From: Hericium rajendrae
Taxonomy: Eukaryota; Basidiomycota; Agaricomycetes; Russulales; Hericiaceae
Assembly: GCA_033439255.1 (NCBI GenBank)
Contig: CM065879.1
Coordinates: 3,416,501-3,480,500 of the forward strand
Direction of reading: 5' to 3'
DNA length: 64,000 nt
Below, piece after piece: positions 10,555 through 20,320 of this stretch. Within the stretch, counting starts at the first letter, position 1, and each line of letters starts with the position of its first letter. The translations under genes and the position numbers were made by a program. The notes beneath the pieces are model-generated. The model saw nothing but the letters and a program-made list of their open reading frames with translations. It had not been told where the DNA came from and searched no databases.

Positions 10555-10643
10555 TAATCCACAGCACGGGCAAAATGACATACTCCCGTCCCATGACATC
10601 ATGAGGGGGACGGAGTACGTCATTTTGCCCGTGCTGCGGATTA
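10555..10643. mobile_element. 89-bp fold-back element
   Basis: Arms TAATCCACAGCACGGGCAAA and the inverse of TAATCCGCAGCACGGGCAAA pair over about 37 bp around a short centre (ATGACATCATGA). Both flanks are CA. GC content is far above the surroundings. The element is too small to encode anything; a tiny MITE or the fused ends of a deleted transposon are both possible. Confidence 0.65.
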
Positions 10644-10961
10644 CATAAGCAATTTATAAGCAAGAAAAAATCGAAAAAATCATTCAAGTCTAGGGGCAAA
10701 TCATCAAATCATCCGAGAATAGGCACATACTGAGTAGCATAAAAAATCAATAAAAATCGTGCTAACATGGCCATTGATAGTACTATTCAGAAACACTTGA
10801 GTTTATGTTTATAGCTAGAGAATTGACAGAGATATAGCCAAATTACTGATTCAGACCCCTAGAAGGCAAAAATAAAATCAATCTAGGCAATATACAACAG
10901 TTGACAGACTTTCAAGGGCCACACTTATGTACTTCATAAATGTAAACACAATTTTTGAGAA

Positions 10962-11007
10962 GTCACATGCAACAGCGAGCCTGACCGGGCTCGCTGTTGC
11001 ACGTGAC
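10962..11007. repeat. 20-bp-stem hairpin
   Basis: GTCACATGCAACAGCGAGCC, 5-nt loop, then GGGCTCGCTGTTGCACGTGAC. The stem is nearly perfect and GC-rich in AT-rich surroundings. No gene adjoins it. Confidence 0.65.
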
Positions 11008-11157
11008 CATTATTTTGTCATTAGTTCGACTCTTGCTGGTAACAAAGTTTAAAAATAAGAGATAAGTGTAAAACAATATACTTTGAAGATGGAGATCTTG
11101 CAGCATTACAATACTATTTAATTCTGTGAGAATAACACTACAAAGTTAGAACAATTC

Positions 11158-11205
11158 AAAAGGAATTGTATTGCCGTGCAGAGCATCGGCCCTCTTCCCC
11201 CAAGT
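11158..11205 (+). repeat. ~48-bp segment shared with 4073-4122
   Basis: Plus-strand copy of the segment described at 4073-4122 (AAGGAATTGTATTGCCGTGC and AGCATCGGCCCTCTTCC). Here no intron-like array follows; the downstream DNA passes into MITE-like sequence. Confidence 0.6.
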
Positions 11206-11312
11206 TAGAGATCTTTAAAACTTTTTGTTTGACCTGTGAGACATCTAACAGTATCTAATTGTATCTGCATGACCTACAACAGTTGCATCAGATACTAACA
11301 TGTCTTGCACAT

Positions 11313-11399
11313 CATATCAGGAACTCTTGGAACTTTTCGATTGATCTAATTGAATCTGATTGAATCAGATCAATCAGAAAGTTTCAAAGGTTCCTGATG
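11313..11399. mobile_element. Short CATCAG-type MITE, about 87 bp
   Basis: ATATCAGGAACTCTTGGAAC at the left pairs with the right end GTTTCAAAGGTTCCTGATG, and the centre TTGATCTAATTGAATCTGAT folds on itself. It is likely an internally deleted member of the family, lying inside an older relative (about 11215-11312 resembles the arm of 12518-12918). Confidence 0.5.
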
Positions 11400-11960
11400 C
11401 ACCTACACTTGATAATTTTTAATTATTGTGCTTGATTTGATATTGAGCTAAAATGTAAATGTAAGTTGATATCTGACTATGTCTGAGAAATTGCACCTGC
11501 CTGGCTAAACTGAAAAAAAATAAATCTGATAAACATTCAGAATCTGGAGAATATTCAAAATCTGACTATGTCTGAAAGACTATACCCTGTCTGATCTGTC
11601 TGACAGCAGAAGATATTTCAAATCTGACTAGGTTAGGGTTCGACACGAGTGCACTCGCGGGTGACCCGGATCTGAACCCGCGGGTATTCAAGGTGGCCCA
11701 AGGGCTGACCTGGATCCACGCGAGTTTCAGCCACCAGGTGATCCGGAGCCACGGGTCGGGTACCCATGACATTACGGGTCACTCGCAGGTCGGTCGTTCC
11801 ATCAATCGTCTCTCCACTGTTTTGCCTACTCTCTCCACCATCTCTCCTCAATTTGACAATAGGGAGGGTTTTTCGACAGCACGGAAGGCTTTTAGATGCT
11901 AGAGGGGCTCAAGGTGAGCCTCAAAGGCTTTTAATCTCATTGCACTGGACTAATCTTCGA

Positions 11961-11988
11961 GAGTCTCGCTCGATAGCGAGTGAGACTT
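11961..11988. repeat. 12-bp-stem hairpin inside hAT-like element 2
   Basis: GAGTCTCGCTCG, loop ATAG, CGAGTGAGACTT. It is the counterpart of 7681-7708, with one G-T style change and one end change. It lies about 320 bp from the element's left end. Confidence 0.65.
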
Positions 11989-12517
11989 CCGTCGTTCTTT
12001 GACAATTCAAACTCTACCGCACGCCATTACCCTTCGACACGTCCATCATGCCTCGCACACTATCTTTCCATCTCCCCATCTTTCCATCTCCCTGTCATCT
12101 GCGCCAGCACATGGCCTTACTTATTTATGTACATAGCCTGTGCGTCACATGTGGCTGCACTCTCAAGGAGCACGCATGCAGCGCATGTGCAACGGCGTGG
12201 GCAATAGTAGGCGCGGGCAATCGTAGGTGAGTGCATCATCATCGCGCTGCTTGTCGACCAATGGTGCCCCAAAAATACTTGATCTCACGAAATACACCCT
12301 CCGCATGCCCCCAACAATGAATGCCCTCCGCCCACGCCCCATCAATAAATGTCCTCTGCCTGTGCCCCATCACAAACTCATACTGCGCCACCCCGCTCCT
12401 CGCCTGCGAATACCCCTGGACCTGTGCTGTCTGCACACCTCCAGCTTCGACCTCTTCCAGGCCGGCATATGCACCTTCGCCGACCTCACCGAGTACGGCG
12501 AGCTCTTGCCCTACACA

Positions 12518-12918
12518 CATCAGGAACCTTCAAAACTTTCTGTTTGACCTGCGAGACATCTGACAGTGTCTGCATGACCTGCAGCAGTTGCATCAGACAC
12601 ATCAGATACTCTCAGACAATATCAGCTACTCTCAGCTTGCTGCAGAATATTTGACCTCAAGATTCAAAAAAGTATCAATGCAGAATGCTCACAGATTGAT
12701 CAGAACTGATCAGATTTATGTAAATTTTAGATATTGAAAAGTTTGTTGCATCTAATGATTAGAGTTGGATGACTACTATATCTGCCAATAGTTATTGATT
12801 TCAAAATATAAAAGCTCTGATCAGAAATTGATCTCTAATTAGAGCCTGCAGCTGGATCAGGTCTTGCAGTTGATCAGACTCTGCAGGGTCCATCAGAAAG
12901 TTTTGAAGGTTCCTGATG
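12518..12918. mobile_element. CATCAG-type palindromic MITE, 401 bp, nested in hAT-like element 2
   Basis: Begins CATCAGGAACCTTCAAAACT and ends in the inverse, with CA on both sides. It splits the coding-like interior of the hAT-like element, so it arrived later. The MITE half at 1-141 is of the same subfamily. Confidence 0.85.
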
Positions 12919-13632
12919 CACCACACCTCGCCTCGTACGTCGCGCACCTCTCTGCAAGCTCTTCCGCATTCAACCCGCCCCTCGACCCCGTCGGCATTGA
13001 GGACCTCTCCTTCCCGATCCACGACCGCTCGCTCCTGGACAGTCGGTCGACCATGTGCCAGATTCTCGCGGTCCTGCACAGCAATGCTGCACACAACCGC
13101 ATCATGGCGATGCACTGCTGCAGCAGCATCAGGCGCATGGTGCTCGTTGTCAGGTGCTGGCTCATTGAGTGCGGCATATCGTGCGACAGCAAGGACGTGC
13201 TGTGCCGCATCGCGGAGTGTCGACAAGTTCTGCCGCTTCCACTGCAGCCCCAAGATCGGCCTGCAGTTCAAGTACATGCGCAACTGGGGGTGTGACTGCA
13301 TCCAGCCCGGGCACAGCAAGGGCGACGGGACACTGGTCATCGCATGAGCACCCTATACAAGCATAGAAATTAATTATCTAGTGAATACCACATACATACA
13401 TTAGAAACCTTGCAATATATCTGTATCTTTACCGAAAAAACATATGTGTGGCGGGTAACTCGTGGGTTACCTGTGGGTCAATGAATTTAAACAATGCCTT
13501 GACCTGGATCCGAACAGGTTTGTGCCACCAGGTGATCCGGATCCGTGAGTCAGATACCTGCAGGTCAATTTTGCGGGTTTACCCGTGTTGACCCACGGGT
13601 GACTCTGACTCGTGTTGAACCCTAGACTAGGT

Positions 13633-14073
13633 CTGGGTAAAAATCCATATCTGATCAAATCTGACTCTACCTAACTTGCCTGATTTTGTTTGTAGCCAGA
13701 AATGATCAATTTGCCAGATATATAAGGTGATCAGACAAGATCAGACAAAATCAGACTCAGCAGAAAGTTTGTAAGAGTACTGATTTGGAGAACAAGGGCA
13801 TGGGTGAAGGATAGCTCTAGGTCATGTGAGGAAGTGAACATGTGATGGAGCAGCTGGAGCACATGATCAATGTGATGCCTTAATGGCAGAGAAGAAGGTG
13901 GAGAGAAATGAAGTGATCCATGACATCACCCCCTCTCTAAGATGCACTTTCACCTGGAATGCATGATGAGCATGGACGGGGTGGAAGTAGATGAGTCTAC
14001 GAAGATTGGGAGCCTTAAGTACATGCAGATGGCAGGTGTAGAAGTCAGTGATAGCACCATGAGCATTGAAAAG
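13633..14073. repeat. Dispersed repeat shared with 15565-15700; no gene
   Basis: Positions about 13795-13905 (GGGTGAAGGATAGCTCTAGG, GAGGAAGTGAACATGTGAT, AGCAGCTGGAGCA, GGCAGAGAAGAAGGTG) match about 15565-15670 closely. The rest is TCAGAT-rich MITE-like DNA. No intact coding sequence was recognised. Confidence 0.5.
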
Positions 14074-14285
14074 CATCAGAAACCCTACACACTATCTTAT
14101 TGTGTCTTATAAAATCTGATTGAAATCTGAAGAAATTGGTAGCAACATTCAGATTCATCAGGTAGTCAGACATCTAAGATGAGTGTCATCTGTCAGAAAT
14201 AATCAGAAATAACTTATAAGATTTCAGATTTATAAAAACAATCAGATACATCAGACACAGCAGAAAGTTTGTAGGGTTTCTGATG
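14074..14285. mobile_element. CATCAG-type MITE, 212 bp
   Basis: Ends CATCAGAAACCCTACA and TGTAGGGTTTCTGATG, with AG on both flanks. It lies just upstream (plus strand) of the Ty3/Gypsy chromodomain fossil. Confidence 0.75.
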
Positions 14286-14309
14286 AGGGAGGTACATGAA
14301 AGCCACTGA

Positions 14310-14497
14310 TTTTCTGAATCAGGGTAGTCTGCCCATTTGATAAGATATTCAATGTCACATTTGTTCTGGGTGAGATGAGCATCGAGGACAGACTCAACTT
14401 TATATTCTTCCTCACCCTCTACAAGGTCAGGTGGTGGTGTAGGAAAGTTGGGACCATAAGCATTGGTTTCCTTGTAAGGGAACAACAAGGATATCAT
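14310..14497 (-). mobile_element. Ty3/Gypsy chromovirus fossil, chromodomain part of Pol
   Basis: The minus strand translates to a typical C-terminal chromodomain of a chromovirus integrase (contains YKVESVLDAHL, EYLIKWADYPDSENQW), preceded by the usual proline-rich PTPPPDL linker. Only this small end part of Pol is present; it is a broken, isolated piece. The age is likely considerable given the missing remainder and the MITE next to it. Confidence 0.7.
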
Positions 14498-14660
14498 CTA
14501 AGAAAACTGAAATTTATATAGCTGCAGGTTATATTATAGGTGCTATTATTGAGCTATTGAAGCTATGTAGCTTGTCTATCTAGCTATGTAGTGCTATGAG
14601 AGCCTTCATAGCTTTCATAGCTGGTGGTACTAGCTATGGAGTGCTACCATAACTTTCATA

Positions 14661-14883
14661 CATCAGTAAACTTGACCATTTTTCTGAATGGCTGAAAGTA
14701 GTCTGAATGGGTCTGAATGAATCTGACTGTCTGAATATAGTCTGATTTGTTAGAATTCAGATGGATTCAGATTTAAAATCAGACCATTCAGATTATTTTT
14801 TAGATTTCAGATGAAGTTCAGACCCATTCAGACCCATTCAGACCACTTTCAGCCATTCAGAAAAATGGTCAAGTTTACTGATG
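14661..14883. mobile_element. CATCAG-type MITE, 223 bp, TA-flanked
   Basis: Ends CATCAGTAAACTTGACCATT and AATGGTCAAGTTTACTGATG. The arms are rich in GTCTGAATG words and pair along most of their length. Flanks are TA on both sides. No coding capacity. Confidence 0.8.
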
Positions 14884-16019
14884 TATAGGTGTATACATTT
14901 TCACTTTTTTTCATTTTTAATTTTTTTGGTAAGTCTTTGCTTATAGCCTTTGATACTTCACTAACTAGCTTTTACTACTTGTTAGATATAATATTACTTT
15001 TTTTGTGACATTTGTGATGTTTATTCTTTTCTACAGTCTCTATGCTTTTGAATCCTACCATAGTATAGTCTCTTGTAGTACTGTGTATTTGTATTTGCTA
15101 GTTAATAAATTTTGATTGTTGTTTGTTTGAATCCTTATAAACTGCATAAGAAATTTTTGTTAACTCAGATGTTATATTGAGTTAGTCAAATTTTTAAGAC
15201 CTGCAAATTGTATGGACTACTGTAGTTGTGGTAGCACATTATAGCATCTGTTAGAAGATTGGACATTGTGAGAACATGACTTGTTTACAGTAGCAAACCT
15301 GTACTACAGTGAACTACAGTAGACAATATCTGTCTACAGTAGCTACAGAAAATAAGAAGAGTCCTACAGATACTACTGCAACTACTCTGGCTACTATAGC
15401 TGCTGTAGCCAGTGATAGTTCATGATAGTACATACAGTTTTTCCAGATGATAAGAAAAGAACAATAAACATTATACTAGATCAAATGATCGAGTGAAAAC
15501 AATAGTGACAAAATGGAGAACAATGAGATGAAGAACAATAGGATGTCTCAAAGGAGAACAATGACATGGGTGAAGAATAGCCTCAGGTCATATGAGGAAG
15601 TGAACATGTGATAGAGCAGCTGGAGCATATGACTAACATGATGCCTTGATGGCAGAGAAGAAAGTGAAGACAAATGGAGCAATCTGTGATAGTGGTACTC
15701 CTAGCATTATAGTAAGTCTCTCAATTCTTAATTGATTTACTTGTTTTAAAATGCATTGAAATTTACTAATCAAATGCTTTTCAGTCATAGTGCATAGGTC
15801 TGAGTCAGTGAAGAACTCAAAACTCTAGAATACAGTCTATTCTTTATAATGTGATAGACTAATTTATTTATAGCTCTATTAATACTGTACCAATCATGGT
15901 ATATGAGAGCTTGCTAGAACCACGTTATTTGCTGCTATCTAACAATATAATTTGCAACACCATAGCTCTTTGATTGTTGAGATAGTAAACAATATGAGTT
16001 TGTTCATGTAACAAATAAA
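14884..16019. other. AT-rich repeat DNA without a gene
   Basis: AT-rich DNA with a stretch of CTACAGTAG words (about 15220-15420). About 15455-15700 holds dispersed repeats shared with 2945-3070 and 13795-13905, joined here in one piece. This suggests those two separate pieces derive from one longer element. Confidence 0.5.
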
Positions 16020-16452
16020 TTGAAGCATATCATTCTACAAGTTCTGCACAGATTGAGATGCATAAGATATGATTGGAGAGCTATAAACTAGTGAACTCCA
16101 ATGCACTTGAGAACAAGTAAATCAATCAAGAACTAACTATTCTAGCTGAGGATCAAGCATACAAGAGATAAAATATAAGAGTACTTCATGTTCTGTGAGT
16201 TCTGCACAGATCAAGACATGTAAAATATAGTTAGAAAGACTGAATAAGTAGAGTTTGATCTACTTAAGAACAAGTGAATTGACTAAGATAGCTAAGGATT
16301 ATACATATTGGAAAAAAAAATTGCAGGAGTGCTTTATATTCTGCAAGTTCTGTACAAATCAAGATGCATAAAATATGGCTTGAAAGTGATGAATAAGTAG
16401 ATTTTAACACACTTGAGAGTGAGTGAATCAATCAAGAACTGATTCAGTTACA
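16020..16452 (+). repeat. ~158-bp tandem repeat array 5
   Basis: Three diverged units with CACTTGAGAACAAGTAAATC-type phrases near 16095, 16260 and 16410 and 'gttctgcacagatc'. The last unit ends 'gattcagttaca' at a MITE insertion point. Confidence 0.7.
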
Positions 16453-16854
16453 CATCAGGAACCTTGACAACTTTCTGATTGACCTGCAGTATCTGACAAA
16501 ATCTGATGCAAGTCAAATCAGATGCATCAGACAGTCTCAGAGAGCTATTAGTTGATATCAGACAGATCAGATCACTCTCAGACACTATCAGATTATTGGA
16601 CCTCAAGCTGCTGTCAGAGATAAATCAGAATGCTCTCAGATTTGTAAAAATTTCAGATATCAAAAATTCTATTATAATATACAATTAGAGATAAATGACT
16701 GCTATATCTAACAATAGGTGATGACTCTCAAATATACAAGCTTAATCAGATATAATCATTTAAAAAGTAGCCTCAGACAGATCAGACTCTGCAGTAGCTA
16801 CAGATAGGGTTAAAAACTGTCAGACTCATCAGAAAATTGTCAAGGTTCCTCATG
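16453..16854. mobile_element. CATCAG-type palindromic MITE, 402 bp
   Basis: Begins CATCAGGAACCTTGACAACT and ends with the inverse carrying one change (CCTCATG). CA lies on both flanks. Its position between tandem array 5 and a tRNA-like module is the same as that of the 6086 MITE. Confidence 0.8.
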
Positions 16855-16869
16855 CAGTAAAAGAAAAAA

Positions 16870-17030
16870 GTTAAGTTAAAGCTAAAATTGAATATGCAAA
16901 CTCATCAGATCAATGATCTTGCAATTATATAAGCCAACTGCCAAATGAGGATAGTCATCATTAAGCATGTTGTTTTTGATAGAAAAAGCAGGCATAGAGT
17001 AAACAACTCTAAGAAATCATAAATATCTCA
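16870..17030 (-). repeat. tRNA-like SINE-type module, copy 4 (decayed)
   Basis: Same order as copies 1-3, but the B-box region has drifted (TTCAATTTTAGC). The leader GTTTACTCTATGCC and the A-box-like GTTGGCTTATATAATT are kept. Confidence 0.4.
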
Positions 17031-17478
17031 TTAAATGAGTAGGCTATTCTAACTTTGAAAATTAGTGACTTTTTTACATATCTCTCTAATGCTCATAATG
17101 CTCTAATTGATTTTTACACATAGTATTTCAATGCACTCACAGCCTTAAATCTTTGAGAACTCATTTACCTTAACTTTGTCTATACTTTTTATGCTTTTTA
17201 GGCAAAAATACATCTTGAAAAGATTGTCCATTTCATTTGTATCATACTGTACTTTCAATATAGATTATTGTGCTGCTTATTACTCTTTGCTCTATGACTT
17301 TCATTATTATTAGTGACTTGGATGGTTCTCTGCTATCTACAACTAAGTTTTGACAAGTAGAATATTGAGTTAATATGAGATGTACTATGGTTAATGAAAG
17401 GAGACAGAGACAAAAGAAAGAGAAGAAGATTCATTTTGCACTTACATGTATATATTCTTTTAGTTATAAAGAACCAAC
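17031..17478. other. AT-rich DNA, no feature recognised
   Basis: No gene, tandem period or terminal repeat seen. Confidence 0.5.
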
Positions 17479-18087
17479 TGTGACATCCGGTAAGATATGA
17501 CAGATACATTTAGAATCTAGAAAAATTCAGTTAAAATCAATTTCACTTAGAAAAGAGTTTTCATAAAGACCAACTCTGATTCTGACTCAACTAGTAAGGC
17601 ACTAACTTAAACTAAGATGCTGCTGTAAGCAGCTGTAGATGGCAGGGTGAAGCAACTAATGCAGCCTAGGGTTTGACTAGCTGGTTCGAGTCAGAGAGCT
17701 GCAAAATGTCATGAATCACCCATTGGTCTTCTTCATTCCCTTTGTTCCCTATATGGACACTCCCTTGTTATGTCCCCTTGTTCTCTGTTAGGATATTCCT
17801 TGTTCCCCTTTAGGATATCTCTTGTTCCTCTTTGGAACATCTCTTGTTCTCCTTCCCCTTGTTCTCCTTTCAGGATATCCCTTGTTCCCCTTTGAGCTAT
17901 CCTTCCAGTATATATAGAGCTACCTTCCTGACTGGCTTCCTCAGTTTGTCCACTTGACTCTCCAGTCCCATTGTACCCTAGACATTCTCAGCCTGTCTCT
18001 ACTCTTATGACATCCTCTGCTCTTTGATCCTTGATCCCTTGGGGTGACTTGGATGGCTTCACTGTTCCCCTGAACCCAGTCTTGACA
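17479..18087 (+). mobile_element. LTR-like fossil of a Ty3/Gypsy element
   Basis: Starts TGTGACATCC, a common first word of basidiomycete Gypsy LTRs. It contains a pyrimidine-rich tract of CTTGTTCCC words, a TATA box (AGTATATATAGAGCTACC near 17912) and ends near CTTGACA. No internal region or partner LTR was seen in the window, so it is a solo or stranded LTR; the right end is approximate. Confidence 0.45.
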
Positions 18088-18299
18088 CAAAAAGTGTCTT
18101 ATAAGGCAATAACAACCAGGTTATCATATGGTTACAATTTGACAAAGACTTCATTTGAAGCATAATCACGAGGTCATCATCTTACTATGATAGAAACATA
18201 GAAGGACATCTGATCTTACTTACTTATGACTGGTATCCAATTCTCCTAATGCAGGTTATGAGATTAACTCCTTCAGACCATTTGATCCTGCTACCTCTA

Positions 18300-18500
18300 C
18301 CCAGAAGTCAAACCAGCTCCATCTGGGTCACCTGGATGGAGATCAACCACACACTGGCAGATGCAGACTTTCTGAGACATGCACTTTCTGGGTAAAGGAG
18401 GCCTGCCTTCCTTACATTATACATGAGACCGTCATGCATCACATTTTGGAATGATGCATCTGGGATGAAGCCTGTCAGGAGATATAAGGTTCAGCCGGCC
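18300..18500 (+). mobile_element. Possible decayed LINE end (zinc-binding RT tail)
   Basis: A short stretch reads like the C-terminal zinc-binding region of non-LTR reverse transcriptases (ETVMHHILE followed in another frame by a DASGMKPVRRY-like tail). At least one frame change separates the pieces. Recognition rests on a few residues only. Confidence 0.2.
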
Positions 18501-18635
18501 AGCCAGACAAGGCAGCGCATGCAAAAGTCAGTAGCATAGCGATAAAATATAGGTTGGTCAATTATGGTACCCTTGAAGGCTAATTTTGCAGAGAAACATA
18601 TATCCACGCATCGGAGTGACCAATGACATTGTAGC

Positions 18636-20320
18636 CTAGCGGCCCGAACTCTTTTCTTCGTAGTCCGAACCTTCGGCCATAAGCTCGGCGTGACCCATAT
18701 TGGCAAGCTTCTTATCAAAGTCCCGTTTCCGATATCCCTTGACAATGCGCTCAAGCAGCGAGGACGTAGAAACTCCCGGTGTCCGCCTCGTGGGAATAAA
18801 TTTGCCTGACGAAAACAGGGCTCAGCATGAGACATGGTACGTAGACAATGATAGGAATATAAACGTTTGGTCTGAGACGCTGTAGCATGTGAAGAAATAG
18901 AGAACACACCTTGATGTTTCACAAATGAGTAGACGTCCTCGTGGCCAGCACTTACATAGGGATCCTCGTCGTGAGCGACGTAGTCGATTGCATATTTCGC
19001 GATGAAGTCCGCGTCAATCACCCACGGTGCTTCCGGCACCACCTCATCCACCCAACGACAATGGCTTACTGCTTCGCATCTGTATTTTGGAGTGACAATG
19101 ATGAGGACATTGCGGCCAACGATGTGATGCAGCGACATACCGTTCTGCGTGACTCATGACACAGCTGAACTTGTGTTCTCTCACTTGCTGATCAGAGTTG
19201 ACTCCGACCAAGAGGTAGACATTGGGAAAGGACAGCTTAGCTTGACGCAATTGCAACGCATGGCTTCAAGAGCATGTGCACAGTCAATATGCCGCACTGT
19301 AAATAAGGTCAAGCAATCTCACCCGAAGTGAAACAGATCGTATACCCCTGGTAGCACCAAAATCGAATCAATTCAAGATCGATAGCGTCAATGAGATGAA
19401 TACGCACCATCGGCATAAATACGTATAGCTCTGTCCGTCGGCGGTGGATTAATTTTGTACTTCCTATGCAACTCCCCGCCGATGGCCTTTTGAACAAAAG
19501 TCTGGATGTCTTCTGTGGTCAGCGCGGCAGGATTGAACGCGTCGGCCGGGGCAGCTTTAGCAACGGTTTCGGAGGCTGCCAAGCTTGTCGCGGGAGCGGT
19601 CACAGTGACTGTAATGGGCTCTACATCGGATGAGGAGGAGGATGGGGTAGAGGGGGGAAGCACAGTGACAACGGACATGGGGGCAGAAGTGTCGGGGAGA
19701 CTGTGATGAACAGATGCCGGAGAAGTCAATGTAGAGGTCGATGAGGAATGCACGTGCGATGCGCCGCTGGCTGATGAGGCCTTAGAGCTATCGCGGTCCG
19801 GTCCTGCGGTCGTACTGCTCTCTACATCTCCGTCATATGTCGGAGAGTCTGTGCCGTCGTCGTCGGATATAAATGCTTGGGATGCGAGCTGGTGTTTCGG
19901 TCGCGATTTGGCAGCGGCGGCTGAAGGTGGAACGAGACTGCTACCCGAAGGCCGAGGCTGGTTTGAGCCCATTGAAGGGCGAGAATGAACGTTATTAAAT
20001 AGTGAGGATGAGCCGTCGTCTGTCAAAGGGTCGTTGTCCTCCTCGGAACTAGATCCGCTAGTCAGAAGCTGTATACTTGGAAGAGCGGAAGGAAAGACGC
20101 ACGCGTCGTAGGCTGGCGAATCGATCTTGTGAGGATGCTTTCCGAACGAACGCTTGCTATGGAGGGTTTTTTTGTGATGAGGATTGGATTCAACGAGATC
20201 CATGGTGGACGAATGAACGGAGGAACGTTGCTTTCGACCAGACGAGAGCCAGTGAGCGTCACGAAGGAATTTGCGCGCCACCCTGCTGGGCGGCAATTTC
20301 CGGTCGTCCTTCAACGACAT
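18636..20320 (-). CDS. PCT1: Choline-phosphate cytidylyltransferase
   Basis: It makes CDP-choline from CTP and phosphocholine, the rate-setting step of the Kennedy pathway; the enzyme cycles between nucleus or cytosol and membranes. Exons on the minus strand: 20320-19408, 19347-19323, 19263-19141, 19079-18910, 18805-18636, all phases agreeing, 466 aa. Residues 1-290 are a Ser/Pro/Asp-rich, probably disordered N-terminus. The nucleotidyltransferase core follows: IRIYADGVYDLFHFGHALQL with the HxGH signature across exons 1-3, then VYLLVGVNSD, HCRWVDEVVPEAPW, IDYVAHDEDPY, and RRTPGVSTSSLLERIVKGYR, which matches the family RTxGISTS motif. The second exon is only 25 nt. The tail is short and lacks a long amphipathic helix. 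The start is the first ATG of the open frame; MDLVES about 40 codons in is an alternative. Confidence 0.93.

Larger units (their letters stand above)
11634..13624. mobile_element. hAT-like non-autonomous element 2 with 8-bp target duplication
   Basis: Left end TAGGGTTCGACACGAG, right end CTCGTGTTGAACCCTA, flanked by a perfect 8-bp duplication GACTAGGT (11626-11633 and 13625-13632). Subterminal words match hAT-like element 1. The GC-rich interior carries coding-like pieces on the plus strand at about 12400-12517 (LHTSSFDLFQAGICTFADL) and 12919-13345 (LDPVGIEDLSFPIHDRSLL, later FCRFHCSPKIGLQFKYM, in different frames), which I could not assign to a family. No transposase was seen. A CATCAG-type MITE is nested at 12518-12918. 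Confidence 0.85.

Noticed and set aside
14310-14497. Host heterochromatin protein (HP1-like) gene
   Set aside because: The chromodomain follows a PTPPPDL linker typical of Gypsy integrase ends and has no chromoshadow domain or gene structure around it.
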